DNA of 64,000 nt from Plantibacter auratus (GTDB taxonomy: Bacteria > Actinomycetota > Actinomycetes > Actinomycetales > Microbacteriaceae), in NCBI RefSeq assembly GCF_050587365.1, contig NZ_JBOBFV010000005.1:124001-188000 (forward strand), written 5' to 3'. The notes beneath the pieces were generated by a model. It did not search any database and was not told the origin of the DNA. It worked only from the letters and a program-made list of their open reading frames with translations. Position 1 is the first letter of the stretch. Every line of letters begins with the position of its first letter. This document shows, piece after piece, positions 1 through 8,705 of this stretch. The translations under genes were made by a program, and so were the position numbers.

Positions 1-1144
1 GCCGGCTGGTGACCGAGAACGGGAAGAACGTCGTCTGCCGCCAGGCTCCGCCACCCGGCTCGGTCATGATCGGGGCGATGACGTTCACGAGCTGCGCGAG
101 GCTCGCGGAACCGACGCGGTCGCTGTGCTTGAGGAGCGTCATCAGCAGGTTGCCGAACACGACCGCGTCGGCGACCGAGTAGACGTCCTCGATGAGGCGG
201 GGCGCGTAGGCCCACTCCTCGATCGTGCCCTCGATCGCGTTCCACTCGTCGAGGTACCAGACGTTCCACTCGTCGAACGAGAGCTGGATCTGCTTGTCGG
301 AGTGACGCTTGTGCTGCACGTGGTCGGCGGCCGCGACGACCGTGCGGATGAAGTACTCCATGTTGAGCGACGAGGCGAGGAACGACCCGAGGTCGCCATC
401 GCGCTCCTGGTAGTACGCGTGGCAGGAGATGTAGTCCACCGAGTCGAAGCTGTGCTCGAGGACGGTGCGCTCCCAGTCGCCGAAGGTCGGCATCGAGGAA
501 CTCGACGATCCGCAGACGACGAGTTCGAGCTTCGGGTCGACCATCTTCATCGCCGACGCAGTGCGGGCGGCCAGCTTGCCGTAGTCGTCGGCCGACATCG
601 CGCCGACCTGCCACGGCCCGTCCATCTCGTTGCCGAGACACCACATGCTGATGCCGTAGGGCTCTGGTGCGCCGTTCGCGATCCGCTGGTCGGACAGCGC
701 GGTGCCGCTCGGGTGGTTCGTGTACTCGAGGAGGTCGAGCGCTTCGAGCACCCCGCGCGTGCCGAGGTTGACGGCCATCATCATCTCGCTGCCGGTGAGC
801 TTGCACCACTTGGCGAACTCGTCGACGCCGACCTGGTTGGTCTCGAGCGAGTGCCAGGCCAGGTCGCGGCGCACGGGGCGGTTCTCGCGCGGCCCGACGC
901 CGTCCTCCCAGCGGTAGCCGGAGACGAAGTTGCCGCCGGGGTAGCGGATGGTGCTCGTACCGAGCTCCGTGACGAGGTCCACCACATCGCCGCGGAAGCC
1001 GTCGGCGTCGGCGGTGGGGTGGCCGGGCTCGTAGATGCCGTCGTAGACGCAGCGGCCCAGGTGCTCCACGAACGAGCCGAAGATCCGGCGGTTGACGGGG
1101 GCGACCGTGACGTTCGGGTCGATGGCGATGCGTGCGGTGGTCAT
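1..1144 (-). CDS. abfA: GH51 alpha-L-arabinofuranosidase, C-terminus beyond the window
   Basis: The product releases terminal alpha-L-arabinofuranose from arabino-oligosaccharides or arabinoxylan fragments. It has no signal peptide, so it should act in the cytoplasm after import. The ATG at 1144 opens MTTARIAIDPNVTVAP, preceded by AAGGACACC. About 381 residues are visible before the window edge, against roughly 500 for the family. Both GH51 catalytic glutamates can be seen: the acid/base in CLGNEMDGPW (about E173) and the nucleophile in FDEWNVWY (about E292). Their spacing matches the known GH51 enzymes. The gene lies 145 bp downstream of a two-permease importer on the same strand and is probably the last gene of that operon, which would supply its substrate. 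The family call is secure. The exact linkage preference cannot be read from sequence. Confidence 0.95.
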   Translation of the reverse strand, partial: MTTARIAIDPNVTVAPVNRRIFGSFVEHLGRCVYDGIYEPGHPTADADGFRGDVVDLVTELGTSTIRYPGGNFVSGYRWEDGVGPRENRPVRRDLAWHSLETNQVGVDEFAKWCKLTGSEMMMAVNLGTRGVLEALDLLEYTNHPSGTALSDQRIANGAPEPYGISMWCLGNEMDGPWQVGAMSADDYGKLAARTASAMKMVDPKLELVVCGSSSSSMPTFGDWERTVLEHSFDSVDYISCHAYYQERDGDLGSFLASSLNMEYFIRTVVAAADHVQHKRHSDKQIQLSFDEWNVWYLDEWNAIEGTIEEWAYAPRLIEDVYSVADAVVFGNLLMTLLKHSDRVGSASLAQLVNVIAPIMTEPGGGAWRQTTFFPFSVTSR

Positions 1145-1289
1145 GACGGGAGGTGTCCTTCGTTCGGGCCGGAGTCGGCCGTGGCGTGCAGTGCTGGTCG
1201 TTCGTGCGTTGCGTGGGCGGTCGTGGTGTCGATGATGTCGTGGAGTGCCCGGTCGGGGCGACGCCGCGGCGGCGCGTCTGTGGAGCGGC

Positions 1290-2213
1290 TCACTTCACGC
1301 TGCCGAGGGAGAGCCCGCCCTGCCAGTACCGCTGCAGGGAGAGGAAGGCGATGATGAGCGGCACGATCGAGATGAACGCCCCGGTGACGATGAGGTTCCA
1401 CACCTGCTCGCCGCCGGCGCCCGCGTTCGACAGCGCCGTCCAGTTGTTCAGTCCGACCGTCACGGGAAGCAGGTTCGGGTCGCTGAGCACCGCCAGCGGC
1501 AGGAAGAAGTTGTTCCACGTGCCGACGATCGAGAGCAGCAGCACCGTGACGATCGCCGGTCGCAGCAGCGGGAGCGCGACCTGGAAGAACGTCCGCAGCT
1601 CCCCTGCGCCGTCGACCCGCGCGGCGTCGAGGATCTCGTCCGGGATGGCGTCCTGGGTGTAGATGCGCATGAGGTAGACGCCGAACGGGCTGAGCAGCGA
1701 CGGGAGGATCACGGCCCAGATCGTGTTGACGAGCCCGACCTGGCTGAGCAGGACGAAGGTCGGGATGACCAGGGCCGTGAGCGGGACCATGACCGCACCG
1801 AGCAGCAGGTTGAAGAACAGGGAGCGACCACGGAACCGGTACTTGGCGAAGCCGTATCCGGCGAGCACCGCGAGGACCGTGGCACCGATCCCGCCCGAGA
1901 ACGCGTACAGGAAGGAGTTCCCGAGCCAGCGCCAGTAGATGCCGCCCTGGTGGGTGGAGAGCTCGGCGACGTTGTCGAAGAAGTTGAACTCACCGTCGAA
2001 CCAGAGCGGCCCGCCGGAGCCGGTGAAGAGCCCGGAGGTGTCCTTCGTGGCTGCGACGATCAACCACCACAGCGGGAGGATGAAGTAGATGACGAGGGCG
2101 AGGAGGAAGAGGTGCGAGCCGACGCGTCGGCCACCGGTACGGGCCTCGGGACCCTGACGTCGTCGTCCGGCCTTCGGGTTGACGGCCGGGATGGCGGTGG
2201 TGGCGCTCATCAT
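1290..2213 (-). CDS. Sugar ABC transporter permease (MalG/AraQ type)
   Basis: This is the second inner-membrane permease of a CUT1-type carbohydrate importer. The 307-residue product has an N-terminal basic stretch, about six membrane segments (the first around LFLLALVIYFILP), and the cytoplasmic EAA loop (EILDAARVDGAG) that docks the ATPase. It ends in GGLSLGSVK, typical of MalG-like subunits. The start is the first of two adjacent ATG codons at 2213. The stop of the upstream permease overlaps it as ATGA, implying translational coupling. No ATPase gene is present in the cluster, so an MsmK-like ATPase shared between importers is assumed, as is common in actinobacteria. The neighbouring GH51 gene points to arabino-oligosaccharides as substrate. 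Confidence 0.93.
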   Translation of the reverse strand: MMSATTAIPAVNPKAGRRRQGPEARTGGRRVGSHLFLLALVIYFILPLWWLIVAATKDTSGLFTGSGGPLWFDGEFNFFDNVAELSTHQGGIYWRWLGNSFLYAFSGGIGATVLAVLAGYGFAKYRFRGRSLFFNLLLGAVMVPLTALVIPTFVLLSQVGLVNTIWAVILPSLLSPFGVYLMRIYTQDAIPDEILDAARVDGAGELRTFFQVALPLLRPAIVTVLLLSIVGTWNNFFLPLAVLSDPNLLPVTVGLNNWTALSNAGAGGEQVWNLIVTGAFISIVPLIIAFLSLQRYWQGGLSLGSVK

Positions 2214-3166
2214 TTGAGTCCGCTCTGCTTGCGCGTGAGGAAGAGGAAGACGTACGAGCCGATGAACACGATGATCCCGAGCGCGAAGGAGATCGCGGAG
2301 GCGTAGTTGAACTGGCTGTACGAGAAGGCGAGGGAGTACGCGTACATGTTCGGTGTGTACGAGATGGGAATGGCACCTTGGGCGACCCCGCGCAGCACCT
2401 GCGGTTCGGTGAAGAACTGCAGCGTGCCGATCATGGCGAAGATGAGCACCATGACCATCGACGAGGAGATCATCGGCACCTTGATGCGCAGCGCGGTCTG
2501 GAACGCGTTCGCGCCGTCGATGCGGGCGGCTTCGTAGATGGACGGGTCGATGCCGCGGAGCGCCGCATAGATGATGATCATGTAGTAGCCCGACCACTGC
2601 CAGGTCACGATGTTGACGAGGCTGCCGAAGATGCTGCTCTGGTCGAGGAAGGACGGCGCCGTGGCCCCGAAGAGCGCGAAGACGTCGGTCGCCGGACCGA
2701 AGCGGGGGCTGTAGAGGAAGCCCCACATGAGCGCGCCGATGACCACGGGGATGGCGTACGGGACGAAGATCATGAGCCGCGAGAACTTCGACAGGACGGT
2801 CGCCAGGTTGTCGAGCACGAGGGCTGCGACGAGCGCGACGAGCATCTGTGCGGGGATCATGACGAGCGCGAACATCGCCACCCGCGCGAGCCCGCTGAGG
2901 AAGATCGGGTCGGTGAAGGCCTTCGCGTAGTTCGCGAGGCCCGTGAACTCGGTACCGGTCGCGAGGGTGGAGGTCTGGAGGCTCATCCAGAACGCGTAGC
3001 AGAGCGGGAAGATGAGGAAGGCCGCGAAGACCACGGCGAAGGGGGCGACGAAGAGCCAGCCCCAGCGTTGCCGTCGCCGGTCGATCGCGCCGATGCCGCC
3101 TCGTCGCGGACGGACGATCCTGGCGGCCGACGCGGCGGTGGAGGCCGATCCGGTGGTGAGTGCCAT
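2210..3166 (-). CDS. Sugar ABC transporter permease (MalF/AraP type)
   Basis: This is the first permease of the same CUT1 importer, 318 residues long. The N-terminus is basic and cytoplasmic, followed by WGWLFVAPFAVVFAAFLIFP as the first membrane helix. About five further helices follow, and the EAA loop reads YEAARIDGANAFQT near residue 225. The length and the single EAA motif are standard for MalF-like subunits without the long periplasmic insert. Its stop overlaps the start of the next permease by four bases. Upstream, 96 bp separate it from the binding-protein gene and contain a strong hairpin that may lower expression of the permeases relative to the binding protein. Confidence 0.93.
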   Translation of the reverse strand: MALTTGSASTAASAARIVRPRRGGIGAIDRRRQRWGWLFVAPFAVVFAAFLIFPLCYAFWMSLQTSTLATGTEFTGLANYAKAFTDPIFLSGLARVAMFALVMIPAQMLVALVAALVLDNLATVLSKFSRLMIFVPYAIPVVIGALMWGFLYSPRFGPATDVFALFGATAPSFLDQSSIFGSLVNIVTWQWSGYYMIIIYAALRGIDPSIYEAARIDGANAFQTALRIKVPMISSSMVMVLIFAMIGTLQFFTEPQVLRGVAQGAIPISYTPNMYAYSLAFSYSQFNYASAISFALGIIVFIGSYVFLFLTRKQSGLK

Positions 3167-3191
3167 GATGCTGCTTTCGAGTCGTGGGGAC

Positions 3192-3221
3192 CACCGGGGC
3201 GGCGACTGCGCCGCCCCGGTG
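3192..3221 (-). terminator. GC-rich hairpin between binding protein and permease genes
   Basis: The arms at 3192-3204 and 3209-3221 form a perfect 13-bp stem with an ACTG loop. It lies 41 bp downstream of the binding-protein stop, inside the operon. There is no U-tract. A partial terminator or an mRNA-stabilising stem that raises binding-protein output is the likely role. This is inferred from position. Confidence 0.6.
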
Positions 3222-3262
3222 ACGGAGGACGTGCGGGGCGGCGTCGCGGCCGCCCCGGCGGG

Positions 3263-4600
3263 CTACTTCGAGGTGAAGCCCTGCTCGGTGGCGTACGTCT
3301 CGAGGCTCGCCTGGAGGTCGTCGAGCGCCTCGTCGGCGGTCTTCTCCCCCTGGACCATCGCGTACTGCTGCTCGGTCAACTGGTCGAACGCGTAGTTCTG
3401 GAACGGACTGAACGTGAAGCCGCTGTAGCCGGCCGCCGCGGCGAGGAAGACGTCCTTGTTGATCTGCTGACCACCGAAGAACGGGTACTCGAGGTTCGTG
3501 AAGTAGTCGGACTCCAGGATCGGCTTGTACGTCGGGAACAGCGCACCCTGCTCGATGCCGATCTTCCACGCCTCGTCGGTGCCGAAGATGTCCTTCGCGA
3601 CCTCGGCGGCGAGTTTCTTGTCCTTCGCCTGCTCGGTCACGGCGAAGGTGGAACCGCCCCAGTTCACCTGGACGGGGTTCGCCGCGTCCCACTGCGGGAG
3701 CGGGGCGGCGCGCCACACGGCGGTGTCGTCGGCGTCGGAGAGGCCCTGCAGGTAGCCCGGGCCCCACGCGGCCGCGAGGTAGACGGCGTAGGTGCCGTCG
3801 ACGAGGCTCGTGTTGTAGTCGGCGGTGAAGGCGTCGTCGGTGGTGACGAGTCCCTCCTTCACGAGGCCGTCCCAGTAGTTGAGGACCCGCTTGGACGCGT
3901 CGTCGTTCACGTCGATCGACACCTCGGTGGGCTTCGTCTTGTCGTACTCGAACGGCTTGGAGCCGGCCTGCGCGAACAACGCCTGGTTGAAGGCCCGGCC
4001 GTTCGTCGGGAAGTTGGCGAGGACACCCGTGCCGGCGTCCTTCAGCTGCTTCGCGGCGGCGGCGAACTCGTCCCAGGTGGTCGGGACGGCGATGCCGGCC
4101 TTGTCGAAGAGGTCCTGGCGGTAGAGCATACCCATCGGGCCGCTGTCGACCGGGATCGCGTACACCGAATCACCGCTCGTGACGTCGTTCCACGCGCCCT
4201 CGGTGTACTTGTCCTTGACCTCGTTCGCGCCCAGCTCGCCGATGTCGACGAGCGCCTTGCGGATCGTGAAGCTGGAGATGACCTCGGACTCGAGCATGAT
4301 GACGTCGGGTGCGCCGGACTTCGCCTCGATGGCGGTGGAGAACTTCGTGTACTCGTCGTTTCCCTGGCCGGCGTTTGTCCAGCAGACCTGGACGTCGTCG
4401 TGCGTCTCGTTGAAGAGGTCGACGACCTGCTCGAAGGCGGGGAACCAAGCCCAGACGGTGACCTGCGGCACGTCCTTCTTGGTGATGGTGTTGGTGCAGG
4501 AGGCTTCGCCGCCTCCGCTTGCGCCACCGGTGGAGCATCCGGTGAGGGCCATCGCTGCAACGGCGACCGTGCCGACTGCTGCGAGAACTCGTGACTTCAT
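3263..4600 (-). CDS. Extracellular sugar-binding lipoprotein of the arabinoside ABC importer
   Basis: The product captures an oligosaccharide outside the cell and delivers it to the permeases encoded downstream. It is 445 residues long. The N-terminus MKSRVLAAVGTVAVAAMALT is a signal peptide followed by the lipobox LTGCS, so the protein is lipid-anchored. The body shows family-1 binding-protein features such as QVTVWAWFPAFEQVV and repeated tryptophan and aspartate-rich segments. A longer open frame runs upstream to 4972, but the lipoprotein signal fixes the start at 4600. Two inverted LacI-type operators lie 49-79 bp upstream. Arabino-oligosaccharide is the inferred ligand because of the adjacent GH51 enzyme and the operator shared with araBDA. 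Confidence 0.94.
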   Translation of the reverse strand: MKSRVLAAVGTVAVAAMALTGCSTGGASGGGEASCTNTITKKDVPQVTVWAWFPAFEQVVDLFNETHDDVQVCWTNAGQGNDEYTKFSTAIEAKSGAPDVIMLESEVISSFTIRKALVDIGELGANEVKDKYTEGAWNDVTSGDSVYAIPVDSGPMGMLYRQDLFDKAGIAVPTTWDEFAAAAKQLKDAGTGVLANFPTNGRAFNQALFAQAGSKPFEYDKTKPTEVSIDVNDDASKRVLNYWDGLVKEGLVTTDDAFTADYNTSLVDGTYAVYLAAAWGPGYLQGLSDADDTAVWRAAPLPQWDAANPVQVNWGGSTFAVTEQAKDKKLAAEVAKDIFGTDEAWKIGIEQGALFPTYKPILESDYFTNLEYPFFGGQQINKDVFLAAAAGYSGFTFSPFQNYAFDQLTEQQYAMVQGEKTADEALDDLQASLETYATEQGFTSK

Positions 4601-4648
4601 GTGGGTGCTGTCCTCTCGGAGATGGAACTTCATTGTCATCGTGCCGGG

Positions 4649-4679
4649 TTTTACAACGTTGAAGGTAAACGTTGTAAAA
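4649..4679. promoter_or_regulatory. Double AraR-like LacI operator before the arabinoside importer
   Basis: A perfect 12-bp inverted repeat has TTTTACAACGTT at 4649-4660 and its reverse complement at 4668-4679, with 7 bp between. Each arm carries the core TACAACGTT that recurs at 5798 and 26608. It sits just upstream of the binding-protein start and is a credible site for the LacI proteins encoded next door. Confidence 0.8.
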
Positions 4680-4730
4680 GCATGATGCCGGGTGGTTCCA
4701 GCGATGTCAAGGACGAATCGAAGTGGTGGA

Positions 4731-5753
4731 TCAGACGGCTGGGAGCGCGGTGGACTCCCGCTGGACGAGCTCGAAGTCAGCGAGCACGAGGCGCGGCGGG
4801 AAGGACTCGTCGCGCCGCTCGATGCGCTCCAGCAGCAGATCCACGGCCGTCTCGGCGATCTGGTCGCGCCCCGGCGCGATCGTCGACAGCGACGGCAGGG
4901 AGTAGCGTCCCTCGTCGATGTCGTCGAAGCCGATGATCGCCACCTGCTCCGGCATGCGGATGCCACGCTCACTCAGCACGCGCATCGCGCCGAGGGCGAG
5001 GGCGTCGTTGAAGGCGACGATGCCGTCGAACCGCACTCCCTCGTCGAGCATCGCGCGCATCGCGACCGCGCCGTCCAGGCGATGCCAGATCTCGACCTCC
5101 CGCACGAGGGACGCGTCGTACGGCAGCCCCGCGGCGTCGAGCGCTTCACGGTAGCCGACGAGGCGCAGCCCGGCCGAACCGATCTCCTCCCCCGGGTGTG
5201 CCCCGAACGCCACGATCCGTCGGCGCCCCGAAGCGATCAGGTGCTCCGTCGCCGCCCGGACACCCTCGGTGTTCTGCATCGTGACGTGGTCGTTCGGAGC
5301 GTTGAAGATCCGTTCGCCGAGGAGGACCATCGGTGTGCGCACCTCGGCGAGGATGTCGACGTCCTCCTCCCCCAGCTCGAGCGCGGAGTACAGGATGCCG
5401 TCGACGAGCTGCGTCCGCGGACCACGGACGAGCGCCGCCTCGCGCTCGCGGTCGCCACCGGTCTGCTCGATGAGCACGTACAGACCACGCTGCGCCGCGG
5501 CGTGCATGACGGCGTCGGCGAGCTCGGCGAAGTAGGAGTTCCGGAGGTCGGGGATGATCAGGCTGATGACGCCGGACCGGCCGGAGCGGAGCCCACGCGC
5601 GGAGAGGTTCGGGCGGTAGCCGAGCTCGGCGATCGCCGCGAGCACCCGCTCCTTGGTCGCCTGCTTGATGTGCGGGTAGTCGTTGACGACGTTCGAGACG
5701 GTCTTGGCGGACACCCCGGCGAGCTTCGCGACGTCGTGCAGGGTGGTCGCCAT
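4731..5753 (-). CDS. LacI-family transcriptional regulator, paralogue 2 (putative arabinose repressor)
   Basis: This is a repressor of pentose genes that should be released by a sugar ligand. It is 340 residues long. The N-terminal helix-turn-helix TTLHDVAKLAGVSAKTVSNV and hinge helix around LSARGLRSGR are followed by a periplasmic-binding-protein-like effector domain (GVISLIIPDLRNSYF; FDDIDEG near the C-terminus). The start at 5753 is chosen because AGGAGG precedes it at ideal spacing. An upstream GTG would add 14 residues without a ribosome site. It is a close paralogue of the LacI gene immediately upstream, with a near-identical recognition helix (VSxKTVSNVVNDYPH). A TACAACGTTG operator lies 44 bp upstream, so autoregulation is likely. 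Assignment to arabinose comes from operator distribution and is inferred. Confidence 0.92.
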   Translation of the reverse strand: MATTLHDVAKLAGVSAKTVSNVVNDYPHIKQATKERVLAAIAELGYRPNLSARGLRSGRSGVISLIIPDLRNSYFAELADAVMHAAAQRGLYVLIEQTGGDREREAALVRGPRTQLVDGILYSALELGEEDVDILAEVRTPMVLLGERIFNAPNDHVTMQNTEGVRAATEHLIASGRRRIVAFGAHPGEEIGSAGLRLVGYREALDAAGLPYDASLVREVEIWHRLDGAVAMRAMLDEGVRFDGIVAFNDALALGAMRVLSERGIRMPEQVAIIGFDDIDEGRYSLPSLSTIAPGRDQIAETAVDLLLERIERRDESFPPRLVLADFELVQRESTALPAV

Positions 5754-5796
5754 GATCCTCCTCGGCGGCGGCATGCCCGGCCGCCCTGTACGCACT

Positions 5797-5813
5797 CTAC
5801 AACGTTGAAGGAG
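5797..5813. promoter_or_regulatory. AraR-like LacI operator overlapping the stop codon of the upstream LacI gene
   Basis: CTACAACGTTGAAGGAG matches the core of the operators at 4649 and 26608. Its first three bases are the complement of the TAG stop codon of the LacI gene at 5797-6849. It therefore lies exactly between the two LacI genes and 44 bp upstream of the second. Confidence 0.72.
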
Positions 5814-6849
5814 CGGCCCTGGATCCGGGCGTGTGGGCGATCACGGAGCCGGTGGACTCCCTCGGGACGACGCGGAAGCCACTGACGATCGCGCGCGGTG
5901 CCTCCGGCTGCCCGGGTGCGGCGATCCGCTCGATCAGGAGCTCGACGGCGCGCTCCGCGATCTCCTCCCGGCCGATGTCGACCGTGGACAGGGTCGGGAG
6001 GGCGTAGCGCGTCTCGTCCAGGTCGTCGAAGCCGATGATCGCGACGTCGTCGGGGATGCGGAGCCCGGCGTCCTGGAGGACGCGCATGGCACCGAGGGCC
6101 ATCGCATCGTTGAAGGCGACGACGCCGTCGAACGGCAGGCCCGCGGCGATGACCTCGCGCATCGCGTTCGCCCCGTCGCTACGGTGCCAGCTGACGACGG
6201 TGCTGACGTAGGCGGGATCGGCCGGGATGCCCGCGGCTTCGAGCGCCTCGCGATACCCCTGGAGACGGAGGGCGGCCGGCCCGAGGGTGTCGTGCGGGTC
6301 GGTGCCGAGTGCGACGATGCGGCGTCTGCCCTGCGCGAGCAGGTGTTCGGTCGCCGCGCGGGCGCCGTCGACGTTGGCCATCGTCACGTGGTCGCGGTCG
6401 CCGTCGAACAATTGCTCACCGAGGATCACCATGGGCCCGTCCGGAAGTAGCGCACTGTCGTCGCGGTCGAGGCTGAGCGGACTGTAGAGGATGCCGTCGA
6501 CGAGCTGCATGCGCGGCCCGCGAAGGATCTCGAGCTCGACGTCGCGACCGCCGGCCACCTGCTCGATGAGCACCGAGAGCCCGCGCGCACGAGCCTGACG
6601 CATGACCGCGTCCGCGAGCTCCGCGAAGTAGGCGTTGCGGAGGTCGGGGATGATGAGGCTGATCACGCCGGACCGGCCGGAGCGGAGGCTCCGGGCCGAG
6701 AGGTTGGGGCGGTAGCCGAGCTCGGCGATCGCGCGCTCGACCTTGGAGCGGGTCGCGTCGCTCACGTGCGGGTAGTCGTTGACGACGTTCGAGACGGTCT
6801 TGATCGAGACGCCCGCGCGTGCGGCGACGTCGTGCATCGTGATCGACAC
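5797..6849 (-). CDS. LacI-family transcriptional regulator, paralogue 1
   Basis: This 350-residue regulator has the same architecture as its downstream neighbour. The DNA-binding head is SITMHDVAARAGVSIKTVSN, the hinge is LSARSLRSGR, and the effector domain begins GVISLIIPDLRNAYF and has FDDLDETRYA near the end. The shared recognition helix suggests both paralogues bind the same operator. Differences in the effector pocket (VEIWHRLDG against VVSWHRSDG and many others) suggest different inducers or affinities. The ATG at 6849 is preceded by GGAGGAGACGCG. Its stop codon is embedded in the TACAACGTTG operator serving the next gene. No copy of that operator is seen upstream of this gene, where a palindromic repeat lies instead. 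Confidence 0.92.
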   Translation of the reverse strand: MSITMHDVAARAGVSIKTVSNVVNDYPHVSDATRSKVERAIAELGYRPNLSARSLRSGRSGVISLIIPDLRNAYFAELADAVMRQARARGLSVLIEQVAGGRDVELEILRGPRMQLVDGILYSPLSLDRDDSALLPDGPMVILGEQLFDGDRDHVTMANVDGARAATEHLLAQGRRRIVALGTDPHDTLGPAALRLQGYREALEAAGIPADPAYVSTVVSWHRSDGANAMREVIAAGLPFDGVVAFNDAMALGAMRVLQDAGLRIPDDVAIIGFDDLDETRYALPTLSTVDIGREEIAERAVELLIERIAAPGQPEAPRAIVSGFRVVPRESTGSVIAHTPGSRAAPSTL

Positions 6850-6920
6850 GCGTCTCCTCCCCCGGCCGGCTCCCGGCTGTCAGCAGACTACCGCTCCGCC
6901 GGCACGGGGTGTCGTGGCCG

Positions 6921-7046
6921 CCAGCGCGGTGCGCTGACGCGAGCGCGGGTCTGTGGCGTGAGCGCGGGCCTCCGGAGGGGCGCGCCCAGGCGGTGGACCC
7001 GCGCTCACGCCGATCCGAGCGGTCTGGGGTCAGCGCACCGCGCTGG
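6921..7046. repeat. Palindromic intergenic repeat, family A, copy 1
   Basis: The outer arms at 6921-6938 and 7029-7046 are perfect 18-bp inverted repeats (CCAGCGCGGTGCGCTGAC). Nested arms GGCGTGAGCGCGGG (6955-6968) and CCCGCGCTCACGCC (6998-7011) surround the palindrome CCTCCGGAGG. Related copies occur at 8526 and 35195. It fills the gap between a LacI gene start and the end of the PAP2 gene. Confidence 0.85.
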
Positions 7047-7111
7047 CGTCACGACAGCACGCGAACGACGGGCGGTAGACGTCAAGCGACGAGCGACGGA
7101 CGTCCACTCGA

Positions 7112-7897
7112 TCAGCCGTCGGTGAGCGGGACCCGTTTCTTCGGTTCGGTCGACATCCGGTGCAGCAACGGCACCGCGATGATGAGCGCGACACCGGCAC
7201 CGAGCAGCAGCCCACCGATCGTGTCGCTCACCCAGTGGGCACCGAGATAGGTCCGCGACAGCATCATCAGCAGCGTGTAGGCGACACCGATCAGCCACAC
7301 CCAGACCCGCGGGAAGATGATCCCGAACGCGACGGCGATGGTCGCCGCGTTCGCACTGTGCCCCGAGGGGAAGGAACCGAAGTCCGCGTGGACGAGGATG
7401 TCCTCGGGCCGTGACCGACCGACGATGTTCTTGATGATCTGCACCGCTCCGGCACTCAGGGCCGAGACGAGTGCGAAGTACAGGGCGGCCCATGGACGGC
7501 GCAACAGCAGCAGGACGGCGATCCCGAGCAGCGGCACGACGAAGATCGCGACGACCCCGCCGCCGAGCCAGTTCATGACGAGCGCAGCCTGGACGAGCCA
7601 CGGCGAACGCTCCTCAAGGACCTCCTGCATCCACTCCTCGTCGAACCCGAACGGGGCGTTCGGACCGCGCTGGAAGAGCAGTACGCCGAGCAGGAGGACG
7701 AGGACCACGGCGATCGCGCCGCTGATCAACGGCCACCGCCGGGAGACCTTCGCGGCGAGCTTCGGATCGGGCCGGATCGACGCCGGGTCCGGATCCATCG
7801 CGAGCGAACCCGACTCGTCGAGCGCGGGCGAGACCGCCTCGTGCACCTCGGGAGCCGGTGCAGCTGCGGGATCGTCGTGGTCGTCGGGTGCCGTCAT
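7112..7897 (-). CDS. PAP2-family membrane phosphatase
   Basis: This is a membrane enzyme that dephosphorylates a lipid or lipid-carrier phosphate, as undecaprenyl-pyrophosphate or phosphatidic acid phosphatases do. It is 261 residues long. An acidic, proline-rich cytoplasmic N-terminus of about 60 residues precedes roughly six membrane helices. All three PAP2 signature motifs are visible: KNIVGRSRP, FPSGHSAN, and SRTYLGAHWVSD, which supply the catalytic and phosphate-binding residues. The ATG at 7897 was chosen because it gives a complete first helix. Only a weak ribosome site (GGGACG) precedes it. The gene stands alone and is divergent from the YchJ-like gene. The substrate is not determinable. 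Confidence 0.9.
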   Translation of the reverse strand: MTAPDDHDDPAAAPAPEVHEAVSPALDESGSLAMDPDPASIRPDPKLAAKVSRRWPLISGAIAVVLVLLLGVLLFQRGPNAPFGFDEEWMQEVLEERSPWLVQAALVMNWLGGGVVAIFVVPLLGIAVLLLLRRPWAALYFALVSALSAGAVQIIKNIVGRSRPEDILVHADFGSFPSGHSANAATIAVAFGIIFPRVWVWLIGVAYTLLMMLSRTYLGAHWVSDTIGGLLLGAGVALIIAVPLLHRMSTEPKKRVPLTDG

Positions 7898-8059
7898 CGT
7901 CCCATCATGCCGTGTCGGGCATGTCTCACGCGCGGGCTTGCGCCGAGAGGATGTCGTGCTGATCGCCGCGCCGATGCGCCACCGGACGCGTGCCGATGGG
8001 CAGTGACAACCGACGTCCGGCGAGCACGACCCGCGAGCCTGGCGGGCGATACTGGAGCA

Positions 8060-8488
8060 GTGACGACCGACGCCCGAACCGCTGCCCTCGCCGACGACGC
8101 ACGGTGCCCCTGCCTGTCCGGTGAGACGTACGGCGCTTGCTGCGGCCGCCTGCACCGAGGCGAGTCGTCGGCGGCGACCGCGGAGGCGCTCATGCGGTCA
8201 CGGTTCTCGGCCTTCGCGGTCGGCGACCCGGAGTACCTGTTGCGCACGTGGCATCCGTCGACCAAGCCGGCATCGCTCGAGTTGGACGACTCGCTCCGCT
8301 GGTACCGGCTCGACATCGTCGCGACGTCCCGAGGTGGGCTGCTCGACACCGAGGGGATGGTCGAGTTCGTCGCGCACCACAAGGTTCCCGGCGTGCGGGG
8401 CTCCGCGGGGAGCCAGCACGAACGGAGTCGGTTCTCGAAAGACACCGGCGCGTGGACGTACGTCGACGGCGTGGACCCCTCAGTCTGA
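8060..8488 (+). CDS. YchJ/UPF0225-family protein with SEC-C-like cysteine motif
   Basis: This 142-residue conserved protein has unknown biochemical role. The N-terminal CPCLSGETYGACCGRLHRG is the cysteine-rich SEC-C-like metal-binding motif. It is followed by the family signature LMRSRFSAFAVGDPEYLLRT and a nuclear-transport-factor-2-like body. A GTG at 8060 is preferred. It follows CTGGAG at close spacing, and translation from it gives VTTDARTAALADDARCPC, the usual family length. A longer upstream frame has no family similarity. GATACT 10 bp upstream of the GTG could be a -10 element for a nearly leaderless message. Confidence 0.85.
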   Translation: MTTDARTAALADDARCPCLSGETYGACCGRLHRGESSAATAEALMRSRFSAFAVGDPEYLLRTWHPSTKPASLELDDSLRWYRLDIVATSRGGLLDTEGMVEFVAHHKVPGVRGSAGSQHERSRFSKDTGAWTYVDGVDPSV

Positions 8489-8525
8489 CCGGGACCCGCC
8501 CGACCGATCCGGCCCCGATGCCGGC

Positions 8526-8692
8526 GTCAGCGCGGTGCGCCGGCCCGAACCGCCCGGAACCGGCGTCAGCGCGGTGCGGCCACGTGAGCGAGCCCGAACT
8601 GGCGCGACCGCGGGTCGCAGCCGTGAGCGCGCCGCTCCGGAGACCCGCGCTCACGCCACAGGCCCGCGCTCACGTCAGCGCACCGCGCTGGC
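8526..8692. repeat. Palindromic intergenic repeat, family A, copy 2 (degenerate)
   Basis: GTCAGCGCGGTGCG appears twice on the left (8526 and 8566). CGTCAGCGCACCGCGCTGG on the right (8674-8692) is the same arm as in the copy at 6921. The centre holds CTCCGGAG with flanking GCGCTCACG arms. It separates the YchJ-like gene from the end of the MFS gene. Confidence 0.75.
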
Positions 8693-8705
8693 GCAACCCA
8701 CCAGG

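Noticed and set aside
125..1354. 409-codon plus-strand open frame opposite the GH51 gene
   Set aside because: It is antisense to a clear glycosidase, Arg/Asp/Val-rich without domains, and an expected shadow in high-GC DNA.
2378..4594. 738-codon plus-strand open frame
   Set aside because: It runs antisense through a permease and a binding-protein gene with low-complexity composition and no ribosome site.
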